Assembly (NCBI RefSeq): GCF_002933855.1
Contig: NZ_BFAQ01000044.1
Location: 62,001-126,000 of the forward strand
DNA length: 64,000 nt
DNA from: Vibrio penaeicida
GTDB taxonomy: Bacteria; Pseudomonadota; Gammaproteobacteria; Enterobacterales; Vibrionaceae
Direction of reading: 5' to 3'
The first letter of the stretch is position 1. Each line of letters begins with the position of its first letter. Below, piece by piece: positions 35,706-44,684 of the stretch. Under the pieces are notes generated by a model that saw only the letters and a program-made list of their open reading frames with translations, was not told where the DNA came from and did not search any database. The position numbers were made by a program, and so were the translations under genes.

Positions 35706-36257
35706 CTATGTCCAATCGGATGTTCGTGTTGGCGCAAGTGCCGACTCATTGACTGTGACTCGACTACACGTTTTTCCGTAGCCCATCGTATATTTAAACG
35801 CTGGATAAACCCGGCTGGAACTGATGCCAAAACCAATAGCGATAAGCCCTTTCTTGCCCCACAGCGCCACTATTTTTTCGCGTAAGTCATCTGCCTCAGG
35901 GTTATGAGCCAACACAAAGTCAGTAAATTCCACAACCAAAGCGATGTCCTCTGGCAAACTGTCCAAATCTCTATCGACAATTGCTCGCACCATGTCTGAT
36001 GGCACTTCAGACTCTAAAGCCATATTCACAATAAGTTGTGTGCAAGGTCCGCAATCATCCCAAATGATCGCTCGCAACCGTGCCGCAAATAGCGGTGCGG
36101 CGGGTAAATCTCCTGAGTGGGATGACATGGTTTGAAACCCCATGAACTTTAAGAACGCCTTAAAATCCGTGTTTAAAATATCCTGCATATAACGAACGTC
36201 ATAATCGTAACGGTTTTTCATTGATAGCAGCATTTTGTTGAGTACATACTTGATCAT
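35706..36257 (-). CDS. AhpD-like (carboxymuconolactone decarboxylase family) protein
   Basis: A 183 aa helical protein with the CxxC redox motif of AhpD-like proteins in WDDCGPCTQLIVNMAL (about 68-83). No known partner peroxiredoxin is adjacent, so it could be a thiol-dependent peroxidase/reductase or another member of this broad family. It is co-directional with the MFS gene (64-base gap) and pqqA. Its role in alcohol oxidation, if any, is not clear. Confidence 0.7.
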   Translation of the reverse strand: MIKYVLNKMLLSMKNRYDYDVRYMQDILNTDFKAFLKFMGFQTMSSHSGDLPAAPLFAARLRAIIWDDCGPCTQLIVNMALESEVPSDMVRAIVDRDLDSLPEDIALVVEFTDFVLAHNPEADDLREKIVALWGKKGLIAIGFGISSSRVYPAFKYTMGYGKTCSRVTVNESALAPTRTSDWT

Positions 36258-36321
36258 AATAAGACCCTTAAGCTGTTGAATAATTGATAAAAGTAAATTA
36301 ACGCTAGGTTCGACAATACAG

Positions 36322-37569
36322 TTAAGGCTGTGAAGACAAAGTGGCTGGTCGAGTGCGCTCTGTGGTTCTCAATGGGTTGTATAGGCAAACAAAACTCAGC
36401 AAGAAGGTTGCAACGCAGGTGTAGAGCATTACTGAAAAACTTCCATTATTCAGTAAGCTAGATGCAAGCAAAGGACCCGTTGCTAACCCAATTGAAGAGA
36501 CGACCGCAGCAATAGTCGAAAGTTGCCCACTGCTGTCCATATCCGCCGTTACCGCCAGCAAGTAAGACTGAACCGCAGGCCAAGAAAAAAATAGCAGTGA
36601 CATAGCCGTGATGTAGAGTACGACCGAGTCTGAATAGTTAAGAAGCACCGCTGAGATCATCGATAAAGTGACACCCGCCGCCACCCAATTCAGGCGACCA
36701 AATCGATTGCCACTGAAGGCAGGCAACATAGCGCCCAATAGCCCAAGCAATCCGGTCACAGCGATGTAAAAGCTGACTTCTTCAGCCGAGATACTCGCCG
36801 CCTGACCTATAAGCCCTACATAGACCCAAATCGCACTGGCCGCAATTTGATAAGAGATAATCGCCGTCAACAATAGGAGTACATTTCGCCGCTTTGCCGA
36901 CAACTTCATGCGAAGTTGAACTGGCGCGCTATTTAAGGATATCGCAGGTAAACTAAGCAAAAGGATCATGCTTATGAGTGCGAAGCTGGTCATTAAATAA
37001 AACACAGCATGTGTGCTTAATATCTTTTCCAGCTCAGGCAAAGCGTAGATAACGAGCGAACCTACACTGAACTGAACAAACAACAAAGTACCGAAAGCGC
37101 GGTCAGGGCTGTCTAGCCTGGCAAGTACTGAAAACGCCACACCAAGACTCAACCCTCCAAATAATCCTCCTAAAAATCGCCAGCCTAGCATCAAATGATA
37201 GCCTTCTACCCAAACGGTGCTGACATCAATCACAGCCAGCACAGCCAAAAACACAAACATGGAGAAACGCCAAGAGATCCGGCGCACCAGCATAATTGCG
37301 ATACTGCTCCCCAATAAACCACCATAGCCATTAAGTGCAACTATTTGGCCTGCCTCAACATCGCTATAACCAATTTCGCCAGCTAACGCGTTAACAACAC
37401 TCGGCAAGAAATTGATGTAAGAGAGCCCAGACATAGCAATGAACGCCAAGAAAAAATAGATAGGAGCACCGTGAGAGCGAGATGCTTTGGATTTTTCCCG
37501 TTTTGAAAACTGGTGCTTTGGAAATAAGCGCTTTAGCAAAAGCGGCTTCGATAAAAAATGATCAGACAT
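36322..37569 (-). CDS. MFS transporter
   Basis: Major facilitator superfamily permease of 415 aa with about 12 membrane segments and the usual cytoplasmic loop motif region (GGLLGSSIAIMLVRRISWRF) between helices 2 and 3. It has the look of a drug/metabolite exporter of the YbfB/CynX-like broad group; the substrate is not deducible. It is divergent from a LysR regulator at 37726, which probably controls it, and upstream of the AhpD-like gene. Confidence 0.85.
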   Translation of the reverse strand: MSDHFLSKPLLLKRLFPKHQFSKREKSKASRSHGAPIYFFLAFIAMSGLSYINFLPSVVNALAGEIGYSDVEAGQIVALNGYGGLLGSSIAIMLVRRISWRFSMFVFLAVLAVIDVSTVWVEGYHLMLGWRFLGGLFGGLSLGVAFSVLARLDSPDRAFGTLLFVQFSVGSLVIYALPELEKILSTHAVFYLMTSFALISMILLLSLPAISLNSAPVQLRMKLSAKRRNVLLLLTAIISYQIAASAIWVYVGLIGQAASISAEEVSFYIAVTGLLGLLGAMLPAFSGNRFGRLNWVAAGVTLSMISAVLLNYSDSVVLYITAMSLLFFSWPAVQSYLLAVTADMDSSGQLSTIAAVVSSIGLATGPLLASSLLNNGSFSVMLYTCVATFLLSFVCLYNPLRTTERTRPATLSSQP

Positions 37570-37725
37570 AATTCCTCAAATAGGTAAATTCAACTCTTTG
37601 TTGAGGTGATTTTATGTCCATGAAATTACGAGAAAAACTGGCAAACCCCCTTTTGAATAGTGAATATTATTCACGAATATTCATGCTATAGTCCGTAGCT
37701 GAATCAGCCTATTGAGCTTAAAGAA

Positions 37726-38688
37726 ATGGATAAATTTCGGTCATTAGAAATGTTTTTGGCAACTTGTGATGCGGGTAGTTTTGCCGCAGCTGCAAAAGCA
37801 TGTAATACAGACCCTTCCACTATTAGTAAAGCGATTGGACGCTTGGAGGCGCAACTGCAATTAACGCTGTTTCAACGTTCAACTCGACAACTGCGTATCA
37901 CGTCAGTAGGTAAAAAATACGCAGATACCGTACGAAAAATGATTCAAGATCTCAGTAAGTGTGAAGAAGAATTAAAGCAATCAAATGACTCCCCATCTGG
38001 CACTCTACGAATCAATTCAGCCGTGTGTTACGGTCATTTGTACTTACGTCCTTTGCTACAGGCTTTTTGCCAGAGTTACCCAGAAATTAAACTGGAGCTA
38101 GAAATCAATGATTTACATATAGATATTATTGAGAAAAACATTGATATCGCACTACGCACTGGTTACATCAAAGACAGCCGTTTAGTGGCTCGATGCCTTA
38201 GCCCAATGGACTTTCTTACCTGTGTGTCCCCTCGTTACTTAGCGGAGAACGGCACACCAAATTGCCGAGAGGATTTTCATCTACATGAATGGATTGGGTT
38301 TCGTGTAAAAGAAACACAACAGTTACAGCCAATTTTTTTGCCCAACAACGAAGGGACATACCTGCCATACGACTTAGAACGGAGCCATGTCACCGACGAT
38401 GGCGAAACTATGGCGTATCTGTGCGCGGATGGTTTGGGGTTTGCTCAGTTGCCTCATTTTCTTGCCAAAAAAGGCTTAGAAAGTGGTGAATTGGTATCGC
38501 TTTACCCTTATTTCAGACCACCACAACCCGACAGCGGCGTGTTTGCGATTTACCCCAAGCGAGAATATTTGCCCGCCAAGGTCCGAGTGTTCATTGAGTT
38601 TATGACGGCTTCATTAGCCGAGATGGGAGATGGACCTAATCGCACATGGGCAGAGGGTTGGGAGCCTGTAATCCAATTTTATTCATAG
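37726..38688 (+). CDS. LysR-family transcriptional regulator
   Basis: Regulator of 320 aa with an N-terminal winged HTH (FAAAAKACNTDPSTISKAIG, about 18-37; LTLFQRSTRQLRIT) and a periplasmic-binding-like effector domain (about 90-300). It belongs to the CrgA-like group judged by the SPSGTLRINSAV-type linker. Divergent from the MFS gene with a 156-base gap containing the AT-rich GAATATTATTCACGAATATTCA dyad-like sequence near 37662-37683 (partly quoted), a plausible LysR site. Confidence 0.92.
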   Translation: MDKFRSLEMFLATCDAGSFAAAAKACNTDPSTISKAIGRLEAQLQLTLFQRSTRQLRITSVGKKYADTVRKMIQDLSKCEEELKQSNDSPSGTLRINSAVCYGHLYLRPLLQAFCQSYPEIKLELEINDLHIDIIEKNIDIALRTGYIKDSRLVARCLSPMDFLTCVSPRYLAENGTPNCREDFHLHEWIGFRVKETQQLQPIFLPNNEGTYLPYDLERSHVTDDGETMAYLCADGLGFAQLPHFLAKKGLESGELVSLYPYFRPPQPDSGVFAIYPKREYLPAKVRVFIEFMTASLAEMGDGPNRTWAEGWEPVIQFYS

Positions 38689-38713
38689 ACAATAGGCAGG
38701 TTAGCGATGCTCG

Positions 38714-40837
38714 CTAGTTGCTTTTAATTGGAATGCGATCCGGCACGTTTCTTTGCTTACGGCGTTTCTTAGCCCCGTATTTTTCTACTACACAACGATC
38801 TTTGTCTGCAGCAATAACCACACACTCCAAACACTGCACACATTCGTCGTAGTCGATACTCCCATTGAGCTTGATGGCATCTATATCACAGGCTTTATGG
38901 CATAGCTGGCAAGGGCTGCCACACTCCTTTTTCCGATTGAGCCAACTGAATGCTCTAAACTTCCCTAGAACAGCCAACCCAGCCCCGAGTGGGCACAAAT
39001 AACGGCAGTACACCTTGTTGATCTTGAGAGCAATAAACAGAAGCAAAAGCGCGTAGACAACGAAATACCAATCACGAACAAACCATAAGGTGATCGCTGT
39101 TTTGAACGGTTCTAGCTCCGCTAGGTTTTCTGCCAACGTCAGTGAGGAAAAGCTTGTTAGCACCAGTATCGCCAAAATCGGGTACTTAATGCCTTGGAGT
39201 CGGCTGTGCATTTGTGGCTGAATTTTCCACTGCTTAACTTTCAGCTTTTTCGCTGCCAGCCCAGTCAGTTCTTGCATAGCGCCAAACGGGCAAAGCCAGC
39301 CACAAAACACACCTCTTCCCCACAGGAAAAGAGAGGCAAACACAAACAGCCAAAGAATAAAGATGACGGGATCAAGCAAGAAAACGGTAATTTCAAACCC
39401 ATTCCAAACCGAAAGCAGCAAGGTGTAAATATTCACGACTGAAAGCTGTCCCTGTGCATAGAAGCCAAGAAAAAACAACGTAAACATCAAACACACAAAA
39501 CGAAATTGATGGAATCGCTCAGGAAATGTTACCCAGTAACTTTGCCTTACAAACAGACACGTCACCGTTGCTAGGTACAGAATAACCATTGCGGTTTCGA
39601 ACCGACGCTGCTGCCAAATCTGTTGCCACAAAGGCATTGGTGTATCTTCTACAACGTCTGGGTAGCGCCATAAAGCGTTGGGGATGTGATAGCTTTTCGT
39701 CACCTGCTTGATATCGTATTCCAAAAAGCTTTTTTTTACGGGCACATTGAGTTGAAACGTAACGGGAAGCGCCGGATCAAATCCACTGCTGCTTTTTAAG
39801 CGGAATACTTTGATCAGATCAAAGTCTGGAAAGCCTTCTTCCAACTTGGGCTCGTAAAAGCTATAGAAATCCTGATCTCGAATGTCGATGCTCACGTTCT
39901 GCTGGGTCACACTGAACCTTGCAGGTGTAGTGCCCGACACAAAATCAGCGGCTAAAGGTGAAAAGCCACCACTAGACGATAACAATAAGGCAATTTCTCC
40001 AGGCTCCAGTTCTTCCATAAGCCGCTGGTATTCATCATCGCCCAACAGGCTTTTGCCAATTTGAGGCGGGTTAAGAAACGCCAAATGATAATTTAACGCA
40101 AAGTGTGCATTTGGGTTTTCTAGCAAATCCGTGGTTCTGTTTTCTTGCAACGCTAATTGCTGAGCAAATTCACTCAACGTCGCTTGCCAATTTAACACCA
40201 AGTTTTCGCTTATTAACTGCTGAAACTCATATCGATTAGGCGAATCCATTTCAAACTGAGCAACTGACTTAGCGCTGCCAAATCCGTCCAATTTATGACG
40301 TGCCACTTTACGAGCAGAGCTAAGAATCGTGTCATTTATCACCATCACCGACACCGTGGCTTTGGTTACACCATCAAAATATTGGGTGTTCCCGTCATTC
40401 GTGCGGATTTGTTTGCTGCCCACCAAAAAGCGATGCTGAATATTGTGGTTGAGGTATTGGGCAATAAACGCCAGCATAGGCTCTTCGCCTAACCCATGAA
40501 GGAAGATTGGCTCGTGATGCCGTTGCACCTTAATACCACGAATAACCCCTTGAACATCCAACCCAACTTTTAAATTAACCGTTTCACCAGAAAAACCGAG
40601 AAAATGCGTTAAGTCATCAGATTCAAATACGTAGCCCAACAGTGAATTGAGTTGGTACACAGGCGTAATAGCGAGCTCTTGTTCTTCTGGCAACGTACGA
40701 GTAGCAGTAGGGAAAAAGGTGAGAATATCTTGGCTTGGCTCCTGCCAGTCGTTCGCTAGACTATTAAAGCTGGAAGCCCACAAAAACAGAGCCACCAGCC
40801 ATATTTGAAGGAAAAGCGATAAGCGCTTTTCCTTCAT
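38714..40837 (-). CDS. NosR/NirI-like membrane iron-sulfur flavoprotein
   Basis: Predicted electron-transfer membrane protein of about 707 aa. Signal/anchor (LFLQIWLVALFLWASS), a periplasmic FMN-binding-like domain (about 80-200; YFDGVTKATVSVMV, where Thr could carry covalent FMN), several membrane segments, two CxxxCP motifs (CGWLCPFGAM; CRYLCPLGAG) and C-terminal ferredoxin clusters (CGSPCQLCHKAC; CVQCLECV). This is the NosR architecture. No nos genes are near; such proteins also occur beside PQQ alcohol dehydrogenases. I prefer the ATG at 40837, because it gives a clean signal sequence, over 40945, which overlaps the aldehyde dehydrogenase; the ribosome site is weak for both. An 11-bp hairpin follows the ATG directly. 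Confidence 0.8.
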   Translation of the reverse strand: MKEKRLSLFLQIWLVALFLWASSFNSLANDWQEPSQDILTFFPTATRTLPEEQELAITPVYQLNSLLGYVFESDDLTHFLGFSGETVNLKVGLDVQGVIRGIKVQRHHEPIFLHGLGEEPMLAFIAQYLNHNIQHRFLVGSKQIRTNDGNTQYFDGVTKATVSVMVINDTILSSARKVARHKLDGFGSAKSVAQFEMDSPNRYEFQQLISENLVLNWQATLSEFAQQLALQENRTTDLLENPNAHFALNYHLAFLNPPQIGKSLLGDDEYQRLMEELEPGEIALLLSSSGGFSPLAADFVSGTTPARFSVTQQNVSIDIRDQDFYSFYEPKLEEGFPDFDLIKVFRLKSSSGFDPALPVTFQLNVPVKKSFLEYDIKQVTKSYHIPNALWRYPDVVEDTPMPLWQQIWQQRRFETAMVILYLATVTCLFVRQSYWVTFPERFHQFRFVCLMFTLFFLGFYAQGQLSVVNIYTLLLSVWNGFEITVFLLDPVIFILWLFVFASLFLWGRGVFCGWLCPFGAMQELTGLAAKKLKVKQWKIQPQMHSRLQGIKYPILAILVLTSFSSLTLAENLAELEPFKTAITLWFVRDWYFVVYALLLLFIALKINKVYCRYLCPLGAGLAVLGKFRAFSWLNRKKECGSPCQLCHKACDIDAIKLNGSIDYDECVQCLECVVIAADKDRCVVEKYGAKKRRKQRNVPDRIPIKSN
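40808..40834 (-). promoter_or_regulatory. Hairpin immediately after the NosR-like start codon
   Basis: AAGGAAAAGCG / CGCTTTTCCTT is a perfect 11-bp inverted repeat with a 5-base loop, covering codons 2-10 if the gene starts at 40837. No T-run follows on the minus strand, so it is not a terminator of the upstream aldehyde dehydrogenase gene. It may limit translation of the flavoprotein. Confidence 0.5.
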
Positions 40838-40877
40838 TTCTTTAGATGAGCCTGAGTACTCAGAAGAGCTCAAGCTT

Positions 40878-42386
40878 TTAGAAAAAACCGAGAGGATTAA
40901 CATCATAGCTGACCAAAAGGTTTTTGGTTTGCTGATAATGTTCAAGCATCATCTTATGGGTTTCACGCCCGATGCCCGACTTCTTATAGCCGCCAAACGC
41001 AGCATGCGCTGGGTATAAGTGGTAGCAGTTTGTCCAGACTCGACCTGCCTGAATCGCACGCCCGACTCGATAAGCTTTGTTCACATCACGCGTCCAAACC
41101 CCTGCCCCTAATCCGTACTCAGTGTCGTTGGCAATCGCAACTGCCTCGGCTTCATCTTTAAACGTGGTTACGCCAATAACCGGACCAAAGATTTCTTCTT
41201 GGAAGACTCGCATTGAGTTCTCACCTTTAAAAATCGTTGGCTGGATGTAGTAACCGCCGCCAAAATCTTCCGCGCTGCCGCCCATGACCACTTGAGCCCC
41301 TTCCGTACGACCAATCTCTAGATACTTCTTGATCTTGTCGAACTGCTCGTCGGATGCCTGCGCGCCGACTTGGGTATCGGTGTCTAGTGGATTGCCATGT
41401 TTGATCGCTTTCGCTTTCGCCAAGACTCGATCCATAAATGCATCGTAAATGCTTTCTTGGATAAGCAATCTGGAAGGGCACGTACACACTTCACCCTGAT
41501 TGAAAAACGCTAGTACAGCGCCTTCAGCCGCTTTCTCAATAAACGCTTCTTCTTGCTCCATGATGTCGGCGAAGTAGACGTTTGGTGACTTGCCTCCTAA
41601 TTCAACTGTCGAAGGAATCAAGTTATCTGCCGCACAGCGAAGCACATGGTTACCAATGGCGGTGGACCCCGTAAACGCGATTTTTGCAATTCGCTTAGAC
41701 GTTGCCAGTGCTTGCCCTGCTTCTGGTCCCATGCCGTTAACTATGTTCAACACACCAGGTGGTAACAAATCGCCAACCAATTCCATCAATAACAGGATTG
41801 TTGTCGGTGTTTGTTCTGCGGGTTTCAAGACAATGCAATTACCCGCAGCTAGAGCAGGTGCCAATTTCCAAGTTGCCATTAATAACGGGAAATTCCACGG
41901 AATGATTTGCCCTACAACTCCGAGCGGCTCATGAATGTGGTAAGCAACGGTTTTTGAATCGATCTCTGCCGCGCTGCCCTCTTGCGCTCGAATACAGCCT
42001 GCAAAGTAGCGAAAGTGATCAACACACAGCGGAATATCTGCATTCAATGTCTCGCGTACCGCTTTACCATTTTCCCATGTTTCAGCCACCGCGAGCATTT
42101 CGAGGTTGGCTTCAATGCGATCGGCAATTTGAAGCAAAATATTCGAGCGCTCTGTAGCCGAAGTGGCACCCCAAGCATCTTTCACTTTATGCGCCGCATC
42201 CAGTGCGAGTTCTATATCCGCTGCATCTGAACGCGGAATTTCTGCAATCACATCGCCTGTACAAGGCGAGGTATTTGTAAAGTACTGCCCTTTCGCTGGC
42301 TCGACCCATTGACCGCCAATGTAATTCTGATAACGGGATTTGAAGCTAACAACCGCACCTTCCGTCCCTGGTTTTGCGTAAATCAT
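40878..42386 (-). CDS. exaC: NAD-dependent acetaldehyde dehydrogenase (ExaC/AcoD-like)
   Basis: Cytoplasmic enzyme that oxidises acetaldehyde (or a similar aldehyde) to the acid. The roughly 502 aa sequence has IIPWNFPLLMATWKLAPALA, general base Glu in TVELGGKSPN and catalytic Cys in FNQGEVCTCPSR, with EEIFGPVIGVTTF near the end. It matches the ExaC/AcoD/AldB length and motifs. I start it at 42386 (MIYAKPGTEG) where AGAGGTG precedes the ATG; the in-frame extension to 42452 is unlike the family. It is next to the quinoprotein dehydrogenase that would supply aldehyde, as in Pseudomonas exa genes. Confidence 0.88.
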   Translation of the reverse strand: MIYAKPGTEGAVVSFKSRYQNYIGGQWVEPAKGQYFTNTSPCTGDVIAEIPRSDAADIELALDAAHKVKDAWGATSATERSNILLQIADRIEANLEMLAVAETWENGKAVRETLNADIPLCVDHFRYFAGCIRAQEGSAAEIDSKTVAYHIHEPLGVVGQIIPWNFPLLMATWKLAPALAAGNCIVLKPAEQTPTTILLLMELVGDLLPPGVLNIVNGMGPEAGQALATSKRIAKIAFTGSTAIGNHVLRCAADNLIPSTVELGGKSPNVYFADIMEQEEAFIEKAAEGAVLAFFNQGEVCTCPSRLLIQESIYDAFMDRVLAKAKAIKHGNPLDTDTQVGAQASDEQFDKIKKYLEIGRTEGAQVVMGGSAEDFGGGYYIQPTIFKGENSMRVFQEEIFGPVIGVTTFKDEAEAVAIANDTEYGLGAGVWTRDVNKAYRVGRAIQAGRVWTNCYHLYPAHAAFGGYKKSGIGRETHKMMLEHYQQTKNLLVSYDVNPLGFF

Positions 42387-42518
42387 AAGCACCTCTCTAT
42401 TGGTATATGTCAAGACTGCAATGGGGGCTTTAGATTGTGAATGCCGCACCAATCAGCAGATAGACTTATCTTCTCAACACACCGCAATGGGCTCTATCCG
42501 CTGTTGGTTGGCAAAAGA

Positions 42519-42534
42519 TCATCCTTTGGGATGA
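42519..42534. promoter_or_regulatory. TCATCC-N4-GGATGA dyad upstream of exaC
   Basis: TCATCC (42519-42524) and GGATGA (42529-42534) are a perfect 6-bp inverted pair about 130 bases upstream of the aldehyde dehydrogenase start. Similar TCATCC elements precede exaA (44620-44638) and the cytochrome/binding-protein divergent promoter (46159, 46182). Confidence 0.35.
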
Positions 42535-42551
42535 AGGAATGTTTGCGAGAT

Positions 42552-42582
42552 AAAAAAGCGCGCTACTCAGAAAGCAGCGCGC
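42552..42582 (-). terminator. Intrinsic terminator of the quinoprotein dehydrogenase gene
   Basis: On the minus strand GCGCGCT...AGCGCGC pair over 7 bp with an 11-base loop and are followed by TTTTTTATC. It lies 56 bases beyond the stop of exaA. Confidence 0.85.
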
Positions 42583-42637
42583 ATGGTTAAATAGCTTGAA
42601 CTCGGGATAAGACGTTAGGTTCTGTTTAAAAACATCG

Positions 42638-44425
42638 CTATTTTTTGGCAATTTCCATGGACTTAGGCAATTTGAACGTCCACACCATGCCACCTTGATT
42701 GAAGTTTTTCACCCGTTTGGCGACGTCGCCGCCCCACAATGGCACTGCGCCACCCCAACCAGAGAGTACGGATATATATTGTTCGCCATCCATTTCCCAC
42801 GTAACTGGGCTACCGACAATCCCTGAACCGGTGTTGAACTTGTACAGCATTTCACCCGTTTTATCATCAAACGCCATCAAGTAGCCCTCTGGGTTGCCAG
42901 TAAAGACCAACCCACCAGCGGTAGTCAGCACGCCGCCCCACAGTGGCGCATAGTTTTTGAATTCCCAAACAATATCTCCCGATTTAGGATCCACCGCTCG
43001 TAACACGCCAATGTACTCTTCATGATGTGCTTGAATAGTGAAACCAGCACCTAAATATGCCGCCCCTTTTTTGTAAGCTGTGGGCTCATTCCAAATATCC
43101 ATTTTCCATTCGTTCGCTGGTACATAAAACAACCCTGTATTTTGGCTGTATGCCATTGGCATCCAGTTTTTACCGCCGAGGAACGAAGGTGCTGAAACCA
43201 CGGTTTCCCCTTGTTTGCCATCTGCTGACTCTTGAGGATTACCCGGCCTGTTTTCGTCGACATATATTGGTCGACCGTTTTCATCTAACCCTTTCGCCCA
43301 AGAGATGGTTTCGACGAAAGGAAAACCTCGAATAAACTCGCCATTGGTGCGGTTTAATACGTAAAAGAATCCATTTCTGTCTGCGGTAGCGGCGGCTTTT
43401 ATGGTGTTTCCACTGTTTTGGTAATCAAACGAAATGAGCTCGTTAACACCGTCAAAATCCCAGCCATCGTGAGGTGTCGTTTGAAAATGCCACACTATCT
43501 TTCCATCATCTGGATCTATCGCCAATCGTGACGAAGAGAAAAGATTATCTCCAGGTCTCATGTGGGAGTTCCAAGGCGCGGGGTTACCTGTACCGAAGAA
43601 GAGTAAATCCGTATCTTGATCGTAAGTTCCACCTAGCCACGGTGCCGCACCACCGGATTTCCAGAGATCGGCTGGCCATGTTTTTCCTGCCTGCCCTCCT
43701 GAGATGCCATTTTCAACTTTCTTTCCATCTTTCCAGACATACCCCATGTGCCCTTCAACGGTAGGGCGTTCCCAAACGATAGCACCGGTTTTTGCATCAT
43801 ACGCTCTGACTTTTCCTACAATCCCAAACTCACCGCCAGATACCCCAGTAATCACATTCCCTCTCACAATAATGGGGGCTGCGGTAATAGAGTAACCTGC
43901 GCGGTAATCTTCTACCGTTTTCTTCCAACGTACTTTCCCTGTTTTGGCGTCCAACGCCACCAACTTGGCATCGAGCGTTCCGAAGATGACCAAATCACCG
44001 TACAAGGCAACACCACGATTGATCACGTCACAGCAAGGCATAATGCCGTCGGGCAATCGGGCATCATACTGCCAAATCTCGTCGCCTGTTCTTGCGTTGA
44101 TGGCATACACCCGCGAATACGATCCAGTCACGAACATCACCCCATCTTTGATCATGGGTTGGGATTCTTGCCCGCGCTGTTTCTCTCCACCAAGTGAAAA
44201 CGCCCATACCGGTCTGATTTCTTCAACGGTTTCTCTATTAACTTTATTGAGTGAACTGAATCGTTGAGCGCGAAGCCCTAACCCATAACTCACAATATCT
44301 TCAGGTGTTTCCTGATCTTTTAGGATATCTGCATCGGTTACACCTTGAGCGACGCTGCTCGTAGATATCAACCCAGACATACCTAAAGCAAGCGACCAAA
44401 TGCACCACTTCCCTTTCGATAACAT
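42638..44425 (-). CDS. exaA: PQQ-dependent alcohol dehydrogenase with lanthanide-type DxD signature
   Basis: Periplasmic quinoprotein that oxidises ethanol or related alcohols. From the ATG at 44425 (AAAGGAG seven bases upstream) it is 595 aa with a Sec signal (ISTSSVAQG cleavage region). Eight-bladed propeller features: adjacent Cys131-Cys132 (MPCCDVINRG), metal-ligand Glu in SGGEFGIVG and Asn in GNPAPWNSH, catalytic Asp323 in the block PHDGWDFDGVNE. Asp325, two residues on, is the extra carboxylate found in lanthanide-dependent XoxF/PedH/ExaF enzymes; Ca-dependent ones have Ala or Ser there. Electrons should pass to the cytochrome c encoded at 45589. Symbol by similarity to exaA; pedH or exaF would fit equally. 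Confidence 0.92.
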   Translation of the reverse strand: MLSKGKWCIWSLALGMSGLISTSSVAQGVTDADILKDQETPEDIVSYGLGLRAQRFSSLNKVNRETVEEIRPVWAFSLGGEKQRGQESQPMIKDGVMFVTGSYSRVYAINARTGDEIWQYDARLPDGIMPCCDVINRGVALYGDLVIFGTLDAKLVALDAKTGKVRWKKTVEDYRAGYSITAAPIIVRGNVITGVSGGEFGIVGKVRAYDAKTGAIVWERPTVEGHMGYVWKDGKKVENGISGGQAGKTWPADLWKSGGAAPWLGGTYDQDTDLLFFGTGNPAPWNSHMRPGDNLFSSSRLAIDPDDGKIVWHFQTTPHDGWDFDGVNELISFDYQNSGNTIKAAATADRNGFFYVLNRTNGEFIRGFPFVETISWAKGLDENGRPIYVDENRPGNPQESADGKQGETVVSAPSFLGGKNWMPMAYSQNTGLFYVPANEWKMDIWNEPTAYKKGAAYLGAGFTIQAHHEEYIGVLRAVDPKSGDIVWEFKNYAPLWGGVLTTAGGLVFTGNPEGYLMAFDDKTGEMLYKFNTGSGIVGSPVTWEMDGEQYISVLSGWGGAVPLWGGDVAKRVKNFNQGGMVWTFKLPKSMEIAKK

Positions 44426-44619
44426 CGTATTGCTCCTTTGCTTACTTTCCTTAGCTGATCGTGTAGAACGGATGATCATGTAGAACACACTTTCTTGAAG
44501 AACTGAATCTTTGCTAGGTCAAAGCTTTCCAAGGTAATAGCTTTGCGAGATTACAGCCTCGAAGATCATTTGCTCTTATTCAGTGTGCTTGTGTTTAAAA
44601 GTGGGGGAAATTGGACTCT

Positions 44620-44674
44620 GGATGAGGTTTTCTCATCCCTTAGTTGGAGGGAAAGTCTCCACCCTAGGGTGGAG
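44620..44674. promoter_or_regulatory. Two dyads upstream of exaA
   Basis: GGATGAG-N5-CTCATCC (44620-44638) is followed by a perfect 18-bp palindrome, CTCCACCCTAGGGTGGAG (44657-44674), with GGAGGG between them. They lie in the 259-base gap upstream of exaA and 11-65 bases after the MxaJ-like gene. They are likely operator sites for alcohol-responsive control; neither has a T-run on the minus strand, so they are not terminators. Confidence 0.5.
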
Positions 44675-44684
44675 GGGGATTAGG

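Noticed and set aside
38714..40945. Calling the NosR-like gene nosR
   Set aside because: No nosZ, nosD, nosF or nosY is nearby and the gene lies in a PQQ alcohol context, so only the architecture is asserted.
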